Below, in pieces: positions 58,992 through 64,000 of a DNA stretch of 64,000 nt; position 1 is the stretch's first letter, and every line of letters starts with the position of its first letter. The translations under genes and the position numbers were made by a program. The DNA comes from Rhizobacter terrae (lineage in GTDB: Bacteria; Pseudomonadota; Gammaproteobacteria; Burkholderiales; Burkholderiaceae_C). The stretch spans positions 124,001-188,000 of the forward strand of contig NZ_QUSW01000001.1 in the NCBI RefSeq assembly GCF_003852895.1, in the 5' to 3' direction. The notes beneath the pieces are model-generated. The model saw only the letters and a list, made by a program, of their open reading frames with translations, had not been told where the DNA came from and did not search any database.

Positions 58992-60116
58992 GTGAATCGA
59001 AGAGACCTGCTCGTCGGTGGCTCCGCCTTGTTCGCCACTGGACTCACCTGGTCGGCCAAAACCGACTCCACCACCAACGTCGTCACCTTTGGCCAGTCGG
59101 CCTCGCTCACGGGCGGCCAGGCCGCCTACGGCAAGGACGTGCGCGACGGCATCCTGGCGGCCTTCACCGCGGCCAACAAGAGCGATTCGAAGACCCGCTT
59201 CGAACTCGTCTCGCTGGACGACGGCGGCGACAAGGAACGCTGCAAGGCCAACGTGAAGAAACTCATTGCCGAAGGCGTTACCTCGCTGGTGGGGCTGACC
59301 AGCGGCGCCGCCGCCGAGGCCTGCCTGCCGATCGTGGAAGAAGCCAGGATCGTCATGCTGGGCACAGCCAGCGGCAACATGGGCATCCGCAGCGACAAGC
59401 TCACCATGGCCTACCACGTGCGCTCGGGCTACGACGACGAGTACAAGCGCATGCTGGCCTATGTGAAGGAGTTCAACATGAGCCGCGTGGGCTACGTGTA
59501 CCTGAAGGACACGTCGCCCGCGAACGCCGCGGCCATGAACGCCGCGCTCGAAGCGGTGGGCATCAAGATGACGGTGTCGGTGCCGCTGGACCGCAATGCG
59601 AAGTCCTTCGAGGCCGAAGCCAAGACGCTGCTCGACGCCAAGCTCGACTGCGTGCTGTTCACCACCAATGCAGGCCCGATCGCCAAGATCATCAACCTGA
59701 TGGCGGCCAGCAAGTACGCCGGCTTCTATTTCTCGTCCTCGTTCGCCGGGCAGGCGCTCATCGACGACATCACCGGCAAGGGCCAGTCGGTCATCATGAG
59801 CCAGGTCGTGCCGCGGCCCAACGCGATCGCCATGGGCGTGGTCAAGCGCTGCAGCGAAGACCTCGCGGCGCTGGGCACCGACACGCGCATCGGCTTCACC
59901 TCGCTGGAGGGCTACATCGTCGGCCGGGTGGCAGTGGAAGCCGCACGCAGCGCGCTCAAGGGCGGCGATGCATCCCGTTCGCGCTTCCGCAGCGCGCTGT
60001 CGGAGCTGAACCTGGACCTCAGCGGGTACAAGACCCACTTCACCTCGCGCAGCCCACAAGGCTCGCGCTTCGTGGACGTGGTGGCCATCGACCGCACGGG
60101 CCGCATCATCGGCTGA
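58992..60116 (+). CDS. ABC-type branched-chain amino acid/amide-binding protein (LivK-like), orphan
   Basis: 374 aa from a GTG. Starts VNRRDLLVGGSALFATGLTWSA, a twin-arginine-like signal. Periplasmic binding fold type I: VTFGQSASLTGGQAAYGKDVRDGILAAF and the LVGLTSGAAAEACLPIVEEA region, ending in FVDVVAIDRTGRI. Members bind amino acids, amides or aromatic acids. No permease or ATPase gene adjoins. GGGGGAAAA precedes the GTG, chosen over the in-frame ATG 19 codons earlier because the signal begins here. Confidence 0.83.
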   Translation: MNRRDLLVGGSALFATGLTWSAKTDSTTNVVTFGQSASLTGGQAAYGKDVRDGILAAFTAANKSDSKTRFELVSLDDGGDKERCKANVKKLIAEGVTSLVGLTSGAAAEACLPIVEEARIVMLGTASGNMGIRSDKLTMAYHVRSGYDDEYKRMLAYVKEFNMSRVGYVYLKDTSPANAAAMNAALEAVGIKMTVSVPLDRNAKSFEAEAKTLLDAKLDCVLFTTNAGPIAKIINLMAASKYAGFYFSSSFAGQALIDDITGKGQSVIMSQVVPRPNAIAMGVVKRCSEDLAALGTDTRIGFTSLEGYIVGRVAVEAARSALKGGDASRSRFRSALSELNLDLSGYKTHFTSRSPQGSRFVDVVAIDRTGRIIG

Positions 60117-60134
60117 TCCTCTGAGGTGACCCCG

Positions 60135-60160
60135 CCCGTGCTGCTTCCGGGCGGCACGGG
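60135..60160 (+). terminator. Possible hairpin after the livK-like gene
   Basis: CCCGTGC and GCACGGG, 7-bp stem with a 12-base loop, 18 bases after the stop codon. Followed by TTGG only, so weak. Confidence 0.35.
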
Positions 60161-60198
60161 TTGGACAACGCATGTTTTCTCAACCAGCAAGGCCCTTC

Positions 60199-61293
60199 AT
60201 GAAGCATTCGCAAGTGCTCCAATCCACGGCCAAGGCCGCGGTACTTTGCTTGTCCTCCTTCGCTGCGTTCGCGGCGACTACCCCGACCACTCCCGCCCCG
60301 ACCGAAGAGGCACGCGTTGCCGCGGAAACGGCTGCTGCACACCTGGCCGCCGACATGGCCCGACTGTGTCCCGTGGCGCCGGTCGACGACCAGGCCGCCT
60401 TCGACAAGTGCCGCCAGGGGCTGTTCCAGGACTCGCTGTTCAAGCGCAGCCTGCAGGAATTCGTGCTGTGGGGACGGCAGCGCGATCCCAAGCTGTCGTT
60501 GAAGGATTCCAAGCTCACGCAGTTCGGCCCCGACGTGCTGGCCGGCATGTACGTGCCGCTGTTCATGTTCAACGGCAAGTACACCGTCGAGTACGTGGAA
60601 CGCGAACGCCTGTACCAGATCCGCTTGCAGACGGCGTTCCGCAACCGCCTGCAGCCCGGCCAGTTCCCCTACCCGTTCTGGCACGAGGCCGAGAAGTGGG
60701 CCATGTACGAGAAGGCCAATGACATCATCCTCTGGTGGGATCCGAAGGTCAGCCGCGTCCGCTTTGCACAGTTCACCGTGTTCGGATCCAACCCGCCGCT
60801 GCAGGCCAGCGAGCACGTGACGCAGGCGGCCTTCGACGGCCAATGGCGCTGGACGGATGCGCAGGGCAAGAGCCAGCCCGCGGTGACGGTGTTCGACGGC
60901 CTGCTGAGCAACGACAACCCGTACAAGGCCCAGCTCGACACCAGCTACAAGACCTTTGCGCTCAAGCTGCGCGAGGGCCAGTGCTTCCAGTGCCACGTCC
61001 CGAACAACCCGGACGGCATGAAGAAGCTGGTGCTGCTGCAAACGCCCATGCATGCAGCAGCGGAGATCAAGCGCGTGCTGAAGTCGGTGCGTGAAGACCG
61101 CATGCCGCGCGACGAGTTCGGTGTGGAAGCGCCCCTGGACGCGAAGACCAAGGAAGCACTGCTCACCGAAGGCGTGGCGTTCGAGCGTGTGCTGGACCAG
61201 GCCAAGGCCTGGGAGGCAAGCCGTTCAGCGAGCGTGGTGCCGGCGACGATCAACGCCGCCGCACCCAAGCCGCAGGGCGTCGCGACGCCCTGA
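60199..61293 (+). CDS. Secreted CXXCH (cytochrome c-type haem) protein of unknown role
   Basis: 364 aa, signal peptide about 1-26 (ends FAAFA). One haem-binding motif CFQCH in LREGQCFQCHVPNNPDGMKKLVLLQTPMHA, about two thirds along. Before it is a domain of about 240 residues with many aromatics (YPFWHEAEKWAMYEKANDIILWWDP) and two Cys near the start. The sequence does not look like a usual electron-carrier cytochrome and I do not recognise the family. The ATG MKHSQVL was preferred to one 9 codons earlier because the signal peptide starts there. It stands 82 bases after the livK-like gene. Confidence 0.72.
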   Translation: MKHSQVLQSTAKAAVLCLSSFAAFAATTPTTPAPTEEARVAAETAAAHLAADMARLCPVAPVDDQAAFDKCRQGLFQDSLFKRSLQEFVLWGRQRDPKLSLKDSKLTQFGPDVLAGMYVPLFMFNGKYTVEYVERERLYQIRLQTAFRNRLQPGQFPYPFWHEAEKWAMYEKANDIILWWDPKVSRVRFAQFTVFGSNPPLQASEHVTQAAFDGQWRWTDAQGKSQPAVTVFDGLLSNDNPYKAQLDTSYKTFALKLREGQCFQCHVPNNPDGMKKLVLLQTPMHAAAEIKRVLKSVREDRMPRDEFGVEAPLDAKTKEALLTEGVAFERVLDQAKAWEASRSASVVPATINAAAPKPQGVATP

Positions 61294-61312
61294 ACTGCGT
61301 CTTTGAGTGATG

Positions 61313-61891
61313 TCAGTGCGCCGAGGCGACGTTGATCGCCCGCGTGTCCTGCATCAGCGATGCGAAGCGCGGCTCGGCCGCGAGCTTGCGCACCGACTGC
61401 GCGAACGCGGCACGCATGGCCGCTGACGTGGACATGCGCTGCGCCTTCGCCAGGGTGAACGAACCCTCGGTGGAGGCGCGGTACACCACGTGGCCGTCGA
61501 CCGGCGACACGACCTGCCAGCCCACCTGCACCTGGATGCTGCCCTTCCAGGCAGCAGCGGGGGCCTGGCACAACTGCATGTCCAGCTTGTTCACGAAGGC
61601 CTGGACCTGCAGGGGCTGTGCACCCTTGAATTGATTCATCTCCTGCTCGAAGGCGCGAGGCAGTTCGGCCTCGACTCGCTTGGCGAGCAGTTGGCTCCAG
61701 CCGCGATCGCTCTGATCCTGGCAGGTGGGGCCGCTGAGCAGCGAACCCACGTGCTCGCCGTCGGCGAAGCCGTTGCGCAGCTCGGTGAGCGTCGCACCGC
61801 GGCGGGTGGTGGTGTCGTTGTCCGCATGCGCCGCACCCACGAACAACAGGCCGGCGGCAAGAAGGCTTGAAGAAAGGCGCGCAAAGGACAT
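61313..61891 (-). CDS. Small secreted protein of unknown function
   Basis: 192 aa. Signal peptide about 1-23 (ends GAAHA). Mature part has two Cys (GPTCQDQ and LQLCQAP-like MQLCQAP), likely a disulfide, and a strand-rich middle KGSIQVQVGWQVVSPVDGHVVYRASTEGSF. No membrane helix. GGGAGACTTCC precedes the ATG. Convergent with the haem protein gene. Family not recognised. Confidence 0.7.
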   Translation of the reverse strand: MSFARLSSSLLAAGLLFVGAAHADNDTTTRRGATLTELRNGFADGEHVGSLLSGPTCQDQSDRGWSQLLAKRVEAELPRAFEQEMNQFKGAQPLQVQAFVNKLDMQLCQAPAAAWKGSIQVQVGWQVVSPVDGHVVYRASTEGSFTLAKAQRMSTSAAMRAAFAQSVRKLAAEPRFASLMQDTRAINVASAH

Positions 61892-62124
61892 GGAAGTCTC
61901 CCGAACGATGGTTGATTGCTGTTGAACTTCTTCGACTTCTCGAACTTCTGGCGCGCAGGCTAGCGTGTCCGCATCCCGTTCTCCACCTTGCCAGCCCCAA
62001 AATCCGCATGCGCGCGGCATTGTTCTCGAATCTTTCTGCGCCACTCGCGCAAAGGCCGCAGTGCACGCAGCGACATGTCCGAAAACGGCCAGTGCCAGGC
62101 AGTGCAGTGACCATAATCAACGGC

Positions 62125-63600
62125 ATGAACCTCGATGCCGATGCCGCCTACCTCGTCGTCAAAGCCCGCGATGCGCGCTTCGACGGACGGCTGTTCGTGG
62201 GCGTCACGTCCACGGGCATCTACTGCCGGCCGATCTGCCGCGTGCGAACACCCAAGCGTGAAAACTGCCGCTTCTTCGACACGCCCGCACAGGCCGAAGC
62301 GCAGGCGTTCCGGCCCTGCCTGAAATGTCGCCCCGAGATCGCACCGGGACCTGGCCTGGCGTGGAGCGTGATGGATGCGTCGCGCACCCTTGCCCGCCAG
62401 GCGGCCGACTGGCTTGATGCGCAATCGGCCAGCGGCGAATCGCCCTCGCTCACCGACCTGTCAGGCCACCTGGGCGTGAGCGACCGCCACCTGCGCCGCA
62501 TCTTCCAGGCCGAGCACGGCGTGACACCCATGCAGTACCTGCAGACGCGCCGGCTGCTGCTGGCCAAGCAGTTGCTGACGGACACGCGCATGCCAGTCTC
62601 GCAGGTGGCATTGGCCAGCGGCTTCAGCAGCCTGCGGCGCTTCAACGCGGCGTTCGCGCAGAGCTACCGCATGAGCCCGTCGCGCCTGCGCGGCGACGCC
62701 GCGGATGACACCACGCAGCCGCCGGTGGATGCGATCACGATGTCCCTGGGCTTTCGTGCGCCGTACGCAGTCGATCGCTTCATGCGCTTCCTCACGCAGC
62801 GGGCCATTCCCTGCGTCGAAAGCGTCGATGGCCTGCAAGTGCGGCGCACGGTGCGCGCCGGCGTGATTGCCGAGGCGGCCGGATGGATCAGCGCCGAGTT
62901 CCAGCCCGAGGCCTCGCGCGTGCGGCTGGCCTTCTCGCCCGCGTGGGTCAACGCCAGCGCACGCGTGGCGAGCGCCGTGCGCCGATGGCTCGACCTGGAC
63001 GCCACGCCGCACACCATCGGCGCCGCATTGAGCAGCCTGCCCGGCGAGGAAGGCCTGCGCCTGCCCGGCAGCCTCGATGCCTTTGAACTCGCGGTGCGCG
63101 CCGTGCTCGGACAGCAGGTCACCGTCGCGGCCGCACGCACACTGGCGCGGCGGGTGGTCGAGCGTTTCGGCACGCCGGTGCAAACGCCGTGGGACGACGT
63201 GAACATCGCCTTCCCCGACCCCACGCGCATCGCGAAGACGCCGGTCGAGCAAATCGCCGAACTCGGCATCATCCGAACGCGGGCGAACGCCATCGTGGAG
63301 ATCGCCAGGGCCTGGCCCGAGCTGTCCGGGCTCATGCATGGCGCGACATCGACGGAGCCCCTCATCGCGGCCCTGTGCGAGCTGCCCGGCATCGGCCCCT
63401 GGACCGCGCACTACATCGCCATGCGGGCCATGAGCTGGCCCGATGCCTTCCCACCGAACGACGTCGCCGTGCTCAAGGCGATGAAGCACTTGTTCAACAC
63501 CCAGTCGCAGCGCGAAGCCGACGTCCACGCCGCCGCATGGCGTCCGTGGCGGGCCTATGCGGTGCTGCGGCTGTGGAACAGCCTGGAGAACCTTCCATGA
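62125..63600 (+). CDS. alkA: Ada N-terminal/AraC-HTH/AlkA fusion: 3-methyladenine DNA glycosylase II with methyl-phosphotriester sensor
   Basis: 491 aa in three parts. About 1-80 is the Ada zinc domain with four Cys in GIYCRPICRVRTP and FRPCLKCRPE, where the first Cys accepts methyl from DNA phosphotriesters. About 90-190 is an AraC-type double HTH (LSGHLGVSDRHLRRIFQAEHGVTPMQYLQTRRLLLAKQLL). About 200-491 is AlkA glycosylase, with helix-hairpin-helix LPGIGPWTAHYIAMRAMSWPDAFPPNDV carrying the catalytic Asp. One protein would thus sense alkylation, switch transcription and excise damaged bases. It overlaps the ogt start by 4 bases. Confidence 0.93.
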   Translation: MNLDADAAYLVVKARDARFDGRLFVGVTSTGIYCRPICRVRTPKRENCRFFDTPAQAEAQAFRPCLKCRPEIAPGPGLAWSVMDASRTLARQAADWLDAQSASGESPSLTDLSGHLGVSDRHLRRIFQAEHGVTPMQYLQTRRLLLAKQLLTDTRMPVSQVALASGFSSLRRFNAAFAQSYRMSPSRLRGDAADDTTQPPVDAITMSLGFRAPYAVDRFMRFLTQRAIPCVESVDGLQVRRTVRAGVIAEAAGWISAEFQPEASRVRLAFSPAWVNASARVASAVRRWLDLDATPHTIGAALSSLPGEEGLRLPGSLDAFELAVRAVLGQQVTVAAARTLARRVVERFGTPVQTPWDDVNIAFPDPTRIAKTPVEQIAELGIIRTRANAIVEIARAWPELSGLMHGATSTEPLIAALCELPGIGPWTAHYIAMRAMSWPDAFPPNDVAVLKAMKHLFNTQSQREADVHAAAWRPWRAYAVLRLWNSLENLP

Positions 63601-64000
63601 GCCATGCCACCCGACACATCCATGCAGCCTGCACCGCGCAAGCCACCATCGCCACGCCACTCGGGCCCGTGCTGCTCGCACGCACGGCGCGAGGCCTTGC
63701 CGGCGTGTGGTTCGAAGGCCAGAAGGACCACCCAGGAGAACTCAATGCGCCAGTGGTCGAGGATGACCCGCTCCTGCGTGCGGCGGCCGCACAGCTGGCC
63801 GACTATTTCTCGGGCCGCAGCAAACGCTTCGACGTCCCGCTGGACTTGCACGGCACGCCATTCCAGCTCGGTGTGTGGAAGGCCCTCCTGGGCATCGGCC
63901 AGGGCCAGACGCGCAGCTATGGCGACATCGCGCGGCAGCTGGGCTCACCCAAGGCCATGCGCGCCGTCGGCTCGGCCGTGGGCAAGAACCCGGTCTCGGT
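63597..64000 (+). CDS. ogt: Methylated-DNA--protein-cysteine methyltransferase (3' end outside window)
   Basis: 134 codons in the window. N-terminal ribonuclease-like domain, then FQLGVWKALLGIGQGQTRSYGDIARQLGSPKAMRAVGSAVGKNPVS, the DNA-binding helix-turn-helix just before the PCHR active-site motif, which lies past the edge. It removes O6-methyl from guanine in one suicidal step. ATG overlaps the alkA stop (ATGA), so the two repair genes form one operon. Confidence 0.93.
   Translation, partial: MSHATRHIHAACTAQATIATPLGPVLLARTARGLAGVWFEGQKDHPGELNAPVVEDDPLLRAAAAQLADYFSGRSKRFDVPLDLHGTPFQLGVWKALLGIGQGQTRSYGDIARQLGSPKAMRAVGSAVGKNPVS

Overview
This is a 64 kb stretch of high-G+C (about two thirds by eye) chromosomal DNA. 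Every gene I could place has its closest look in Betaproteobacteria, order Burkholderiales, probably the Rubrivivax/Leptothrix/Roseateles (Sphaerotilaceae-like) group. The grounds are gene content and order: tetR, RND pump, pcm, rhodanese, tolC, DUF1800/DUF1501, waaA, waaC, pgm; a tandem glycine riboswitch; a MocR-gabT-Pot-type ABC-gabD cluster. I see no mobile element, CRISPR array, integrase or rRNA. One tRNA-Gly(CCC) is present. Genus is inference.

Layout. 1-2.6 kb: two secreted GH5 endoglucanases, the first cut by the window edge and carrying two CBM6 domains, the second a GH5, a 29-proline linker and a CBM2. 2.6-9.2 kb: a Pal-like lipoprotein, a DadA-type dehydrogenase behind a tandem glycine riboswitch, a chemoreceptor with a FliA-like promoter, and alaS. 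9.3-18.1 kb: a GABA/polyamine uptake and catabolism operon with its divergent MocR regulator. 18.1-25 kb: a degenerate GGDEF protein, tRNA-Gly, trmB, uppP, a poorly characterised secreted-protein group and an HD-domain protein.

25.0-40.7 kb is the centrepiece: an alcohol-oxidation island. It holds a quinoprotein alcohol dehydrogenase with the extra aspartate typical of lanthanide-dependent enzymes, a C-terminal-Phe outer-membrane-type protein, an ABC transporter with its binding protein and a beta-propeller protein of the PQQ-associated kind, pqqABCDE (pqqA is a 24-codon gene), a sigma-54 activator of the AcoR/BmoR type, a cytochrome c plus MxaJ/XoxJ-like binding protein, a DUF779 protein and an ExaC-type aldehyde dehydrogenase. 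Four separate transcription units (dehydrogenase, pqqA, cytochrome, aldehyde dehydrogenase) each have a correctly spaced -24/-12 promoter, so the island reads as a single sigma-54 regulon: periplasmic alcohol to aldehyde with electrons to cytochrome c, cofactor made in place, aldehyde oxidised by ExaC.

40.8-49.1 kb: a DUF1439 lipoprotein, then a complete tripartite RND pump (TetR, adaptor, pump, TolC) with pcm and a rhodanese in between. 49.1-55.5 kb: DUF1800/DUF1501 export pair, waaA, waaC and a phosphohexomutase for envelope sugar synthesis. 55.6-64 kb: a LytS/LytTR-type two-component pair, two orphan periplasmic binding proteins, a CXXCH haem protein, a small secreted protein, and an Ada-AlkA fusion overlapping an ogt gene that runs off the window.
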